A stretch of DNA of 64,000 nt from Sulfuricurvum sp. PC08-66 (GTDB lineage: Bacteria; Campylobacterota; Campylobacteria; Campylobacterales; Sulfurimonadaceae): NCBI GenBank assembly GCA_000830255.1, contig JQIT01000003.1:124001-188000 (forward strand), in the 5' to 3' direction. The translations under genes and the position numbers were made by a program. Under the pieces are notes generated by a model that did no database searches, was not told the DNA's origin, and worked only from the letters and a program-made list of their open reading frames with translations. This document shows, one piece after another, positions 36,367-44,825 of the stretch. Each line of letters starts with the position of its first letter. Within the stretch, counting starts at the first letter, position 1.

Positions 36367-38372
36367 CAGTAGACGTAGCCAAGGCGTGCGAAGTATTCAC
36401 GTCCCGCTTCAGGATAGCTGTCATCATAGTAGTAGAGCGCATCGGTGAGATTTTTGATACCTGCCTCCACCGTCAATGCTTCCAATGGCGTATAGACCAC
36501 TTTGGCATCAGCTACAACAAACCCCGATAGGCGCACATAGCTACTGTCTGCTAACTGCCCATAGTGTCCCATCTGTCCATAGGCACTCCCCACAACTGCC
36601 ACGTTGCCCCATGTCACTTGCGCATAGATATCTGCCGATTGGGTCGGGATGCCTATTTGGTGCGCGTTGATATCGTTTGACGTGATGGTGACGGTACTGA
36701 AATTTGCCCCCGTACGCAGCATCTCCCACTCCCACGCAGCCTCTAGCTCCGCACCTGCATGCACGAAAGTACCGATGTTTTGGTTTTGCTTGACGGTGCT
36801 GTTGATCTCTACCGATTCGATAGCATTTTCGACCACCGAATAAAAGAGTGCACCGTTGAGCGAAAAGCCCTCAAAAAGCTTACCGTGGTAGCTAAGCTCG
36901 TTGTGTGTCGTTTTCTCTGGTAGGAGCGCTGGATTGGGCAGTCCCATTCCCAATCGATAGGAGTAGCGATCTTTCATCGAAGGGAAATAGCTCTTTTGGG
37001 CAGAGCTAATACGCAACGTATGCGCTTCTGCTAGGTTTGCCACGAGTGCCGCTTGAGGATTGAGGGCAGATGCAGGAGCAGGCGTGGCACTCATGCTCGC
37101 ATTGGCATAGACTACCTTGCCCGCAAGACGCGCATCGTAGCTCGCCCCTGCTAGCAATGCGAAATGGTTCCCAAAACGATACTCCTCATCTACGCCTATC
37201 GAGAGGGTCGTATCCTCAAAGGCATCGCTGAGGCTCGCCACATCGGTCGTGATATTGAGGTCATACCCTTTGTGACTGTCGGTTTTGTAGTTGGCAGAGA
37301 GCGTCGTCGTACTCGCTCCCCACCCTACTGTATAGTGTGCACGCGCACCGTAGGTAGACTCTTGGTAGTTGGATTTGAACTGCATACTGCTTTTGGCGGT
37401 TGTTTTGCCATCGCCATTGCTACCAATGATGCTCAAATTGGCGTCTTTGTAGCCATTGAGTTTGTTGTCAAAGCTATCCCAATAGAGCGTCGCTTTGAGC
37501 TTGCCGCCCAAGAGCGCGTGCTCCCCTGCGACAAAGAGACTCTGTTTGTCCCATTGGGGCCAATCCCAAAATTTGAGCTGTCCGCCTAGGTAATCGACAA
37601 TAGGGGGTTGCGATTTTTGAGCGGTTTGGTAGTGGTAGCCCAATGCCACCTCGCCTTCGTCCATAAGGTAGCCCACTTTGAAATTGGCTTGCATATCCTG
37701 TGTGTCTGAGTTGACACGGTTCCCCTTCTCTTGGGTCGTTTTGCCGCTGTAGTAGATAGGCTCGAAGCTATCGGGCAGACGAAAATGGTCGCGCATGATA
37801 ACGTTGAATGCCATTTGAGTATAGAGATTATTGGGTAATCGACTCCCTATACTCGCTCCATAGGCGTAGGAGGCAAGGGCACCTGCGCTGTCTAGATTGG
37901 TTTGGGCGTAGGCGTTTGCTTCGAGGGCTTTGGTAGGTTTTTTGGAGACGACATTGATGACACCGCCCATCGTATTGGCACCAAATGCCGTAGGCGAAAA
38001 GCCTTTGGCGATGTCGATAGTGGCGACATTGGCAGTCAAAAAGCGGCTGTAATCGATATTGCCATCATAAGGAACATAAACAGGCACACCATCGATAAAG
38101 ACCCCAATGCGTCGTGAATCAAACCCACGAATAAATATATTCGATTCAGCGCGTCCCCCTTGTCGATAAAAGGTGACACCTGAAGCCTTTTCGAGTGCTT
38201 CGGCAAGGGTAGGCGTACTACGTAATGCAATAGCATCGGCGTCAATCGTATCGGTAAAGGGTTGCGTATAGGTTTGTGTACCCGTCACCGTAATCTCTCC
38301 AAGGCTAAACGCCTCCTGTGCCATCACGGTAGAAGCTATCGCTCCTAGGGTCAAAAAGAGTGACTTTTTCAT
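36366..38372 (-). CDS. TonB-dependent outer-membrane receptor 1 of the ModE regulon
   Basis: A 668-residue receptor: signal peptide (MKKSLFLTLGAIASTVMAQ), TonB-box-like segment GEITVTGT, plug domain (SGVTFYRQGGRAESNIFIRG, and GVINVVSKKP) and a 22-strand barrel ending in the aromatic FARLGYVY. It is more like siderophore or vitamin receptors of the FepA/CirA type than nutrient SusC proteins. It is translationally coupled (4 nt overlap) to the SUOX-fold gene upstream and to the solute-binding gene downstream. Control by ModE-type sites suggests transport of molybdate, tungstate or a molybdophore complex, which is inference. Confidence 0.88.
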   Translation of the reverse strand: MKKSLFLTLGAIASTVMAQEAFSLGEITVTGTQTYTQPFTDTIDADAIALRSTPTLAEALEKASGVTFYRQGGRAESNIFIRGFDSRRIGVFIDGVPVYVPYDGNIDYSRFLTANVATIDIAKGFSPTAFGANTMGGVINVVSKKPTKALEANAYAQTNLDSAGALASYAYGASIGSRLPNNLYTQMAFNVIMRDHFRLPDSFEPIYYSGKTTQEKGNRVNSDTQDMQANFKVGYLMDEGEVALGYHYQTAQKSQPPIVDYLGGQLKFWDWPQWDKQSLFVAGEHALLGGKLKATLYWDSFDNKLNGYKDANLSIIGSNGDGKTTAKSSMQFKSNYQESTYGARAHYTVGWGASTTTLSANYKTDSHKGYDLNITTDVASLSDAFEDTTLSIGVDEEYRFGNHFALLAGASYDARLAGKVVYANASMSATPAPASALNPQAALVANLAEAHTLRISSAQKSYFPSMKDRYSYRLGMGLPNPALLPEKTTHNELSYHGKLFEGFSLNGALFYSVVENAIESVEINSTVKQNQNIGTFVHAGAELEAAWEWEMLRTGANFSTVTITSNDINAHQIGIPTQSADIYAQVTWGNVAVVGSAYGQMGHYGQLADSSYVRLSGFVVADAKVVYTPLEALTVEAGIKNLTDALYYYDDSYPEAGREYFARLGYVY

Positions 38373-38890
38373 TTGCTCTCCTTTTTGGGCTTACGCACGT
38401 GGGTGGCGAAACTCAAAGGGGTTACGACGATACGTTTGACATCCCATACATGACGAGCACCTGTCTTGATATCGTTGGGAGAGATGAGGTACCACGCACC
38501 CTTGTCGTAGGCAGTACCATTTTTCTCATACGCCAAGGTCACCTCTGCGCCGTTGGTAGTGTTGTAGAGCTCTTGGTAGGTGAAGAGCGCTTCGTATCCG
38601 TCGTCCCCTATGACGCTCACAACTATCTCTTTTTTGGCTTTGGGGTTGGCATCTTTGTAGGCGGCTTTGTCTAGCACATCGATGAGACGTACTCCTTTAT
38701 ATACACTACCCTTGTCGCGCACGGCACCGCTGTTACACACCATAGCGACCTCACCTAGCACTTTTTGTGGCAGTGCACGCAACTCCTTTTCGTCCATTGT
38801 CACGCTTTTTTGGAGGGCATCTCCCTCGACACTAATCTCCCAGCTGTACGCCAGTGTCGCAAGCAAAAGCGACCAGAGAATTTTTTTCAT
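38369..38890 (-). CDS. Small exported SUOX-fold (molybdopterin oxidoreductase-like) protein
   Basis: A 173-residue exported protein (signal MKKILWSLLLATLAYSW). The mature part has the sulfite-oxidase/YedY fold pattern: VAMVCNSGA, with the Cys at the position that binds Mo in true enzymes, YKGVRLIDVLDKA, and VVSVIGDDGYEALFTYQEL. It is far shorter than a full oxidase, with no dimerisation domain. It may be a minimal cofactor- or substrate-binding protein. It is the first gene of the left-going ModE-box unit, with the first box 20 bp upstream of its ATG. Confidence 0.7.
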   Translation of the reverse strand: MKKILWSLLLATLAYSWEISVEGDALQKSVTMDEKELRALPQKVLGEVAMVCNSGAVRDKGSVYKGVRLIDVLDKAAYKDANPKAKKEIVVSVIGDDGYEALFTYQELYNTTNGAEVTLAYEKNGTAYDKGAWYLISPNDIKTGARHVWDVKRIVVTPLSFATHVRKPKKESK

Positions 38891-38909
38891 TGTTTGCTCC
38901 TTGGAATTT

Positions 38910-38933
38910 CGTTATATACATGTATAAATAACG
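38910..38933. promoter_or_regulatory. ModE-type operator 1 (left array)
   Basis: A 24-bp site with arms CGTTATATA and TAAATAACG, 9 of 12 positions symmetric. It has the same length and ends as the E. coli modA operator (CGTTATAT...ACATAACG). It lies 20 bp before the SUOX-fold gene. Confidence 0.75.
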
Positions 38934-38961
38934 TAATCGCAAGTGTAGCAGATTGCAAGAT

Positions 38962-38985
38962 CGTTGTATACTTATGTAAATTACG
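38962..38985. promoter_or_regulatory. ModE-type operator 2 (left array)
   Basis: A 24-bp site with ends CGTTGTATAC and TAAATTACG, closely resembling operator 1. Its start is exactly 52 bp from the start of operator 1. It is in the middle of the divergent region. Confidence 0.65.
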
Positions 38986-39011
38986 TATTTTGCTTAATTT
39001 TTAGGCATATA

Positions 39012-39040
39012 ATCGCTATATAGTTTAAGTATATAGCGAT
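39012..39040. promoter_or_regulatory. ModE-type operator 3 (left array), perfect palindrome
   Basis: ATCGCTATATA and TATATAGCGAT form perfect 11-bp arms around a 7-bp spacer, the Mo-box layout described in proteobacteria. It starts inside a TATAAT -10 element (39008-39013) of the right-going receptor gene, so bound ModE should repress it. Confidence 0.85.
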
Positions 39041-39073
39041 AGAATTTTGCAAATTAACAAAAAGGAAACAATC

Positions 39074-41275
39074 ATGTATATGCAAAAAAGTGCTCTCTCG
39101 CTTTTGGCATTTGTACTCTTGGGTCAATTGCACGCCCAAGATGTCGTAGAGATGTCACCCATCGATGTCAATGGCACCCAAGCCAAAGAGGAGTCCCTCC
39201 AAAAGAGTCTCAAAAGTCTCATGTTTGACACCAATGCTCTTGCAAAATGGGGCAAACCTGCCAACACCTCTGCGTTTGGCGCACTTGCCTATTCACCTTC
39301 GGTGAGCTTCCAATCCGCCGATGCCTTTGGCTCCAACGAAAGCTCTTTCCATGACCCTATACGTATACGTAGCAAAAACCAATCGGGACCTGGGGGAATT
39401 TTGCTCTTTGAAGGCGTGCCGATGAACGGCAACCCTGGGGGTGGTAAAACCGTCTACGATATGGAGAACATCGCCAATCTCACCCTCTACAAAGGGTACG
39501 TGCCTGTTGAAAAAGGGTTAGGCTTTTCCAACCTCATCGGTAAGGTCGACATGTCGGTATTACGCCCCAAAGAGGAGCTGGGTCTCACCGCTACCCACAT
39601 GGCAGGAAGTTTCGCGACGCAACGCACCTTTGTACGTGTAGACACAGGCAAGATAGGTGACGTAGCCGCTTTTGGCTCCCTCTCCTATACGCAAGGAGAG
39701 AAATGGAAAGGGGAAGGCGATTACACTCGTCTCAATGCTATGGTAGGAGCGACCTATACTCCTAGCGATGCCCTCAAAATAGAGCTTTTTGCCCTGCACA
39801 ACCAAGACAAACACCATAACTACGACCAACTCACCTATGCACAAGCAAGTGCTATTGAGTCTAACTACAACGCTGACTACAGCACTACCAACACCAAAAT
39901 TGGCGGCTACTATGACTACAACCGCCAAGAGTTTAACGACACTGCTCTCATGGCAAACTTCGATCTTAAACTCTCTGACGCTGCACACATCAGCCTCAAG
40001 CCCTACTTTCTCGTCGACCAAGGCAACTACTGGTTTGCCCAAAACGAATCCAACGCAAGCGCCACACAAGTAGTCAACTGGCTCATCGACCACAACCTTT
40101 TTGGGGCATTGGCACAGTATGACCATACTGTCATGGAAGCATTGAAACTCAAAGTAGGCTATTGGGCACACTGGCAGTTGCCTCCTGGTCCTCCCACACT
40201 ACGCAAAATGTACAGTGTAGCATCAGGAACACCCACCTTTTCCAAAATCATCAACGAAACCCGTGTCACACACCATGAGTTTCACTCACCTTTTGTAGGT
40301 CTCTCTGGCGCAGTAGCTGCGTTGCGCTACGAAGCGGGTTTGCGCTACGTCAATTTCAAACTTTCAGGACTTGAGAGCTATTTGGATTTGGACAACAACG
40401 CCTCTACGCCTACCACGCTTGACAGCTACTCAAGCGTCGATGCGAAGTACTACCACATCCTCCTGCCCAATGCACACGCTAGCTATGCGCTCACCCCCGA
40501 AGCAAACCTCTTTGCAAGCTACGCACGCACCTACGGCTACGATGTCAATCTCTTCCCTAGCTATCTCACCAGCCGAAGTACCTTTGTAAGCAAAAGCATC
40601 ACCATGCAATCGTTGTGGGACAAACAAAACCCCGAACTCTCGGACAATCTCGACGTGGGTGCACACCTCGAAATCGCGGGCATCACACTCAAACCCTCTG
40701 CCTACATGACCGTGGTCACGGGCAAACAAGCGACCATCTATGATGCCGATCTCAACGCCTCCTACCCCACCAACAATGCCAATGCTATGAGCTATGGTGC
40801 AGAACTTGCCATCGAAGGAGAGATAGCGCAATCACTCACCTACATGCTCAACGCCGCCTATAATCGCTACTTCTATACCCAAGATATCCAGACCAACTCA
40901 AGCACCACCATCGCAGTCAATGGCAATCAAGTCCCCGACTCACCACGCTGGCTAGGGAGTGCCACTATGACCTATACGCTTGGTGGATTGAGCATTACCC
41001 CTGCGGTGCGTTATGTTGGCACACGTTTCGGAGATATCCAAAACACCCAATCGGTACCTGCCTATACCGTAGCAGATATGGATGTAGCCTATACACACAA
41101 AAACACCCTCGGCTTCAAAGAGGCAACAATGCGTTTTGCCATCAACAATCTCTTGAATACGCGCTATATTGCCTCCATCATTACACCCGACAATGCATTA
41201 GTGACCAGTAACAGTACCTACTACCAAATGGGTGCGCCTCTGAGTCTCTATGCGTCACTTGCCCTTGTTTACTAA
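39074..41275 (+). CDS. TonB-dependent outer-membrane receptor 2 of the ModE regulon
   Basis: A 733-residue receptor with signal peptide (MYMQKSALSLLAFVLLGQLH, then AQ), a TonB-box-like MSPIDVNGTQ, plug domain (RSKNQSGPGGILLFEGVPMN, then ENIANLTLYKGYVP) and a barrel ending in SLALVY. It differs clearly from receptor 1, so the two are not a recent duplication. The start at 39074 has AAAGGAAACA upstream; an earlier ATG at 39047 lacks a good site. The gene lies 33 bp after a perfect ModE-type palindrome. The methyltransferase follows 26 bp later. Substrate is inferred to be a molybdenum or tungsten species. Confidence 0.88.
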   Translation: MYMQKSALSLLAFVLLGQLHAQDVVEMSPIDVNGTQAKEESLQKSLKSLMFDTNALAKWGKPANTSAFGALAYSPSVSFQSADAFGSNESSFHDPIRIRSKNQSGPGGILLFEGVPMNGNPGGGKTVYDMENIANLTLYKGYVPVEKGLGFSNLIGKVDMSVLRPKEELGLTATHMAGSFATQRTFVRVDTGKIGDVAAFGSLSYTQGEKWKGEGDYTRLNAMVGATYTPSDALKIELFALHNQDKHHNYDQLTYAQASAIESNYNADYSTTNTKIGGYYDYNRQEFNDTALMANFDLKLSDAAHISLKPYFLVDQGNYWFAQNESNASATQVVNWLIDHNLFGALAQYDHTVMEALKLKVGYWAHWQLPPGPPTLRKMYSVASGTPTFSKIINETRVTHHEFHSPFVGLSGAVAALRYEAGLRYVNFKLSGLESYLDLDNNASTPTTLDSYSSVDAKYYHILLPNAHASYALTPEANLFASYARTYGYDVNLFPSYLTSRSTFVSKSITMQSLWDKQNPELSDNLDVGAHLEIAGITLKPSAYMTVVTGKQATIYDADLNASYPTNNANAMSYGAELAIEGEIAQSLTYMLNAAYNRYFYTQDIQTNSSTTIAVNGNQVPDSPRWLGSATMTYTLGGLSITPAVRYVGTRFGDIQNTQSVPAYTVADMDVAYTHKNTLGFKEATMRFAINNLLNTRYIASIITPDNALVTSNSTYYQMGAPLSLYASLALVY

Positions 41276-41301
41276 TGGGGGCGCAACTACAAGGAGATTC
41301 G

Positions 41302-42063
41302 ATGCAAAACCCGCAACTCTTTTGGGACTCTATGGCCAAACGCTACCCCAGCTTCGATGACCCCTCGATGCGCAAAGATGTAGAGCATATGCTCTCATGG
41401 TGTCAATCGCAAGGGGTCGATTTCACCGATAAAACGCTCTTGGATATTGGATGCGGGACGGGGACGGTGGGTATTCCATTGGCACTGCGTGGCACCAATG
41501 TCACGGGTGTCGATATCTCAGCACTCATGCTCAAAAAATTCTCTGATGATGCTACACGTATGGAGATCTCGCACCGTGTCACCCTCTCCCACGAACCATG
41601 GACGCATCTAGCCACCCCTCGAAGCTTTGACATCGTCCTAGCCTCGATGACCCCTGCGGTATCGACCCTTGCACAAATTGACGCGATGATTGAAGCAGTG
41701 AGAGAGCAGGGTATCTACGTGGGATGGGGTGCCTATCGAACCAATACTCTGGTCAAGGAGCTTTTCGAGGCACACGACCATCCCTATCCTGACAACACAG
41801 GCTCTGCACGCCGCTTTAGCGATGCACTCACCCAAAAGAAGATTGCGCATACGTTGAGCTTTTTCCCCACCGAATGGGAGGAGCGTATGCACCTCAACGA
41901 TGCGCGCTACTACGCTATCGACCAGCTTGAGCGCTACGACATCGAAGCCAATGAATCGATTATCGAGCCAATTTTGCACGCGCATATGACGGGGTCTCTG
42001 GTCTGCTTTCACACCTACGCCGAGAAGGGCATCGTGCTGTGGAGCACTACGCAAAACCCCTAG
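41302..42063 (+). CDS. Class I SAM-dependent methyltransferase linked to receptor 2
   Basis: A 253-residue cytoplasmic Rossmann-fold methyltransferase. Motif I is LLDIGCGTGTVGIPLALRG, then VTGVDISALMLKKF (acidic residue of motif II) and FDIVLASMTPAV. The N-terminal FWDSMAKRYPSFDDP is common in small-molecule methyltransferases of UbiE-like type. The start at 41302 has AAGGAGA. It is co-transcribed with the TonB receptor and overlaps the convergent ABC ATPase gene by 17 bp. It may modify the imported chelator or its precursor; substrate unknown. Confidence 0.8.
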   Translation: MQNPQLFWDSMAKRYPSFDDPSMRKDVEHMLSWCQSQGVDFTDKTLLDIGCGTGTVGIPLALRGTNVTGVDISALMLKKFSDDATRMEISHRVTLSHEPWTHLATPRSFDIVLASMTPAVSTLAQIDAMIEAVREQGIYVGWGAYRTNTLVKELFEAHDHPYPDNTGSARRFSDALTQKKIAHTLSFFPTEWEERMHLNDARYYAIDQLERYDIEANESIIEPILHAHMTGSLVCFHTYAEKGIVLWSTTQNP

Positions 42064-42817
42064 GAATAGGCAGTTGTAGCGTGTCGCTGTAGCGATGCAT
42101 CACCACATCGACACCGTAAAGCGCTTTTATCGATTGCGCGGTGATGACCTCTTGGGGTGTGCCATTGGCGTAGATTTTGCCCTCTTTGAGCATGATGACG
42201 CGCGTGGAGACCATCATGGCGTGTTCTGGGTAGTGCGTCGATTGCAAGAAGGTATACCCCTCTTGTGCCAATTGCCCAATACGCTCCAAAAGCCGCAACT
42301 GATTTCCATAATCCAATCCTGCTACAGGCTCATCCATGATGACCACCTTGGCACCTTGCGCCAAAGCACGCGCGATGAGTACCATTTGACGCTCTCCACC
42401 GCTGAGTGCCGTGTAGGGACGGTGGGAGAGATGCGTGATATCGAGCTTTGCCAAGGCGCTGTGTGCCATCTCCAAATCTTGGGACGAGGAACGACCCAAA
42501 AGCCCTTGCTGTGCGATGCGCCCCATAAGTACCACATCGATGACGCTATACCCAAAAACCCCTGTATGCAGTTGTGGCACATAGGCGATGTGACGTGCAC
42601 GAAGCTTGGGCGACATCGAGGCGATGGCATCTCCCTCAAACGTGACATGCCCCTCTTGGGGGGCAAGCAATCCCATGAGTATCTTCAGAAGCGTCGATTT
42701 ACCAGTGCCATTGGGTCCCAAGAGCGAGACCACCTCTCCTGCGTGAAGATCTACATCGACACCGTCCAAGACCCTTTTGTGGGCATAGGCGTACCCAATC
42801 GTATGCGCTTTTAGCAT
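42047..42817 (-). CDS. ABC importer ATPase, FecE/BtuD-type (MolC-like)
   Basis: A 256-residue ATPase: Walker A LLGPNGTGKST, signature LSGGERQMVLIARAL, Walker B VVIMDEPVAGLD and a switch His in STHYPEH. It drives the FecCD-type permease encoded next to it. The ATG at 42817 overlaps the permease stop (TGATG) and has GGGGTGGAA upstream. A GTG at 42826 is a weaker alternative. In Haemophilus, MolBCA of this type imports molybdate and tungstate. ModE boxes in front of this operon support that substrate here. Confidence 0.85.
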   Translation of the reverse strand: MLKAHTIGYAYAHKRVLDGVDVDLHAGEVVSLLGPNGTGKSTLLKILMGLLAPQEGHVTFEGDAIASMSPKLRARHIAYVPQLHTGVFGYSVIDVVLMGRIAQQGLLGRSSSQDLEMAHSALAKLDITHLSHRPYTALSGGERQMVLIARALAQGAKVVIMDEPVAGLDYGNQLRLLERIGQLAQEGYTFLQSTHYPEHAMMVSTRVIMLKEGKIYANGTPQEVITAQSIKALYGVDVVMHRYSDTLQLPIPRGFA

Positions 42818-43803
42818 CAGTTCCACCCCTTTTTGCCTTCGCGAAGCAGTAGCACAAAGACAGGAATACCTACCAACGCTGTCAAAATACCTATAGGCAC
42901 CTCTGCACGAAAGAGCGTACGTGTCGCCGTATCTATCCAGAGCAGATAGAGTCCTCCCATGAGTGCACTCATAGGCAAAAGCACTCTGTTATTGGGTCCC
43001 ACAATCATGCGTGCGATATGCGGTATGACCAATCCTACCCACCCAATCACCCCTGCTACAACTACTGTGAGTGAGCTTATTAGCGTCGCGGCACCAATGG
43101 CGATGATGCGTACACGTGTCACATTGACCCCTAGCGCTTTTGCCTCTTCGTCTCCCATGCTAAGAACATTGATATAGCTGCCTAGCACGACCAGTGTCAC
43201 CATACCTAGCGCCATGGGTAGAGCTACCATCCCTAGCGTATCCCACTCTACCATCGAAAAGGAGCCCATGAGCCAATAGACTATCGAGGGCAGATGCGTA
43301 TAAGGGTCAGCGGCATATTTGACAATCGAAAGCAGTGAGGTAAAAAGTGCACTGCTGACAATACCGCCTAATACCAAGAGCAACACCGTCGATCCACCCC
43401 GATACATCGAGGCAATCCCCATCGCAACAAGCACCGCCAAAGCGCCAAAAACAAAGGTCAAAAACTGCACACCCCACCAGCTCTGCTCCCATACAATTCC
43501 CAATGCCGCCCCAAACGAAGCCCCTGCCAACACGCCCAAAAGCGAAGGTGAAACCAGAGGATTGACAAACATCGATTGAAAAGCGCTCCCTGAAATGGCC
43601 AACGCCGCACCTACCAATAGCGCCGCCAAGATGCGTGGCAAGCGTAGCTCTACGACAATAGTGTGCATCACATCAGAGGCTTCACCCTGCAAAAACGCTA
43701 TCCACATACTACTCTCGATAGGGTACTGTCCTACGCTCAAAGCGACCACCATCGACAGCCCCAAAAGGAGCAAAAGTATCACAAAAAGGAGGCTATTTTT
43801 CAT
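42817..43803 (-). CDS. ABC importer permease, FecCD/BtuC-type (MolB-like)
   Basis: A 328-residue inner-membrane permease with about nine to ten helices and family motifs LPRILAALLVGAALAISG, NPLVSPSLLG and GFVGLVIPH-like GWVGLVIPHIARMIVG. FecCD permeases import siderophores, cobalamin and, in the MolB branch, oxyanions. It overlaps the binding-protein gene by 4 nt and the ATPase by 1 nt. The pairing with a ModE-controlled promoter favours molybdate or tungstate. Confidence 0.87.
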   Translation of the reverse strand: MKNSLLFVILLLLLGLSMVVALSVGQYPIESSMWIAFLQGEASDVMHTIVVELRLPRILAALLVGAALAISGSAFQSMFVNPLVSPSLLGVLAGASFGAALGIVWEQSWWGVQFLTFVFGALAVLVAMGIASMYRGGSTVLLLVLGGIVSSALFTSLLSIVKYAADPYTHLPSIVYWLMGSFSMVEWDTLGMVALPMALGMVTLVVLGSYINVLSMGDEEAKALGVNVTRVRIIAIGAATLISSLTVVVAGVIGWVGLVIPHIARMIVGPNNRVLLPMSALMGGLYLLWIDTATRTLFRAEVPIGILTALVGIPVFVLLLREGKKGWN

Positions 43804-44822
43804 TGCGGATTTTTGATACGCTCGAAGAAGGCCTCATCGCCCTCATACCCAAAAAAGAGTTGGAAGAAATAGCGCTCATCCACGCCGAAATCGTGCCCAT
43901 ACGCTTTGCCATAGAGTCTATGCGCTAGCCACTGTGTCCCCAACAATCGCATAAAAGAGGGTGGACGGTCTAGCCAATTGATAGGCGTTTTTGGGACATA
44001 CAAGAGTTGATTGTTTTGGACCGCTTTGAGTTTTTGCCATTTGGGATCTTGACGAACACTCTTATAAAATTTCCCCTCTTGGATAATAATCGCGTCGGGT
44101 TGCGCCACCAAAAGTGTCTCAAAAGAGATAGTCTCTAGCCCTACAAGATTGCCTTGCGCGCACTCGATAATGTTTTTGGCACCCACCTCCTCGATGAAGC
44201 TCGCATGAAAAGAGTTGTCGCATTCGCTTTGCAAACCATTGGCACCTAGTGCGTAGTAGATACGCGGTTTTTTGTCGATGGAAGCGCGCAAAGAGGCCAA
44301 TCGACTATTGACCATCGTGGCGTAGCGTGAGAGTTCATCGCCACGCTTGGGCATCCCAAACACACTTCCTAACAGCGTAAAGGTTTGAGGCAGTTTGGTG
44401 ACAGCATCAGGCTCGATATAGAGCACCTCTATGCCTGTGCCTTTCGTCGCTTTTTCGATGACACCGTTGAGAAAGGGATTGTTCCACGCCACGATGAGCT
44501 GTGTTTTGGCCTCCAAAAGCTTCTCGATATTTGCGCCACTTGTGGTGCCGTGCCACCCTTTGAGCAGGGGCAAAGTACGCATCACAGGAGGGAGTACTTG
44601 ACTGCCTAGATTGACACCATTATCCAGTGGCGTATTCAACCCCACCAAGGTTTGCGGTGCAAAAAGTGCAATGAGATAGGTCGTAGGCGGTGCAGAGCCA
44701 AACACGCGCTCTAGTGTAGTGGGAAGCGTCACGCTTCGTTGAGCCATATCGGTGAGGGTTTGCGTCGAGGGCGTAGCGTGCGCCAACGCTAGTAATACAA
44801 TAAATGCAATCCATTTTTTCAT
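43800..44822 (-). CDS. Periplasmic binding protein, BtuF/FepB-type (MolA-like)
   Basis: A 340-residue protein with signal peptide (MKKWIAFIVLLALAHA) and a type III two-lobe binding fold: RSVTLPTTLERVFGSAPPTT, KTQLIVAWNNPFLNGVIEKA, and SFETLLVAQPDAIIIQEGKF. A long rigid helix should link the lobes. It feeds the FecCD permease. MolA of Haemophilus binds molybdate and tungstate weakly; siderophore-like ligands are the alternative. It starts 3 bp after the truncated haemoglobin gene and so belongs to its transcript. Confidence 0.83.
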   Translation of the reverse strand: MKKWIAFIVLLALAHATPSTQTLTDMAQRSVTLPTTLERVFGSAPPTTYLIALFAPQTLVGLNTPLDNGVNLGSQVLPPVMRTLPLLKGWHGTTSGANIEKLLEAKTQLIVAWNNPFLNGVIEKATKGTGIEVLYIEPDAVTKLPQTFTLLGSVFGMPKRGDELSRYATMVNSRLASLRASIDKKPRIYYALGANGLQSECDNSFHASFIEEVGAKNIIECAQGNLVGLETISFETLLVAQPDAIIIQEGKFYKSVRQDPKWQKLKAVQNNQLLYVPKTPINWLDRPPSFMRLLGTQWLAHRLYGKAYGHDFGVDERYFFQLFFGYEGDEAFFERIKNPQ

Positions 44823-44825
44823 CTT

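Noticed and set aside
39560-40171. 203-codon open frame on the minus strand
   Set aside because: Antisense to the TonB receptor barrel; no start signal and no recognisable protein features.
42095-42814. 239-codon open frame on the plus strand
   Set aside because: Entirely antisense to the ABC ATPase gene, which has all Walker and signature motifs; His/Cys-rich translation without domain features.
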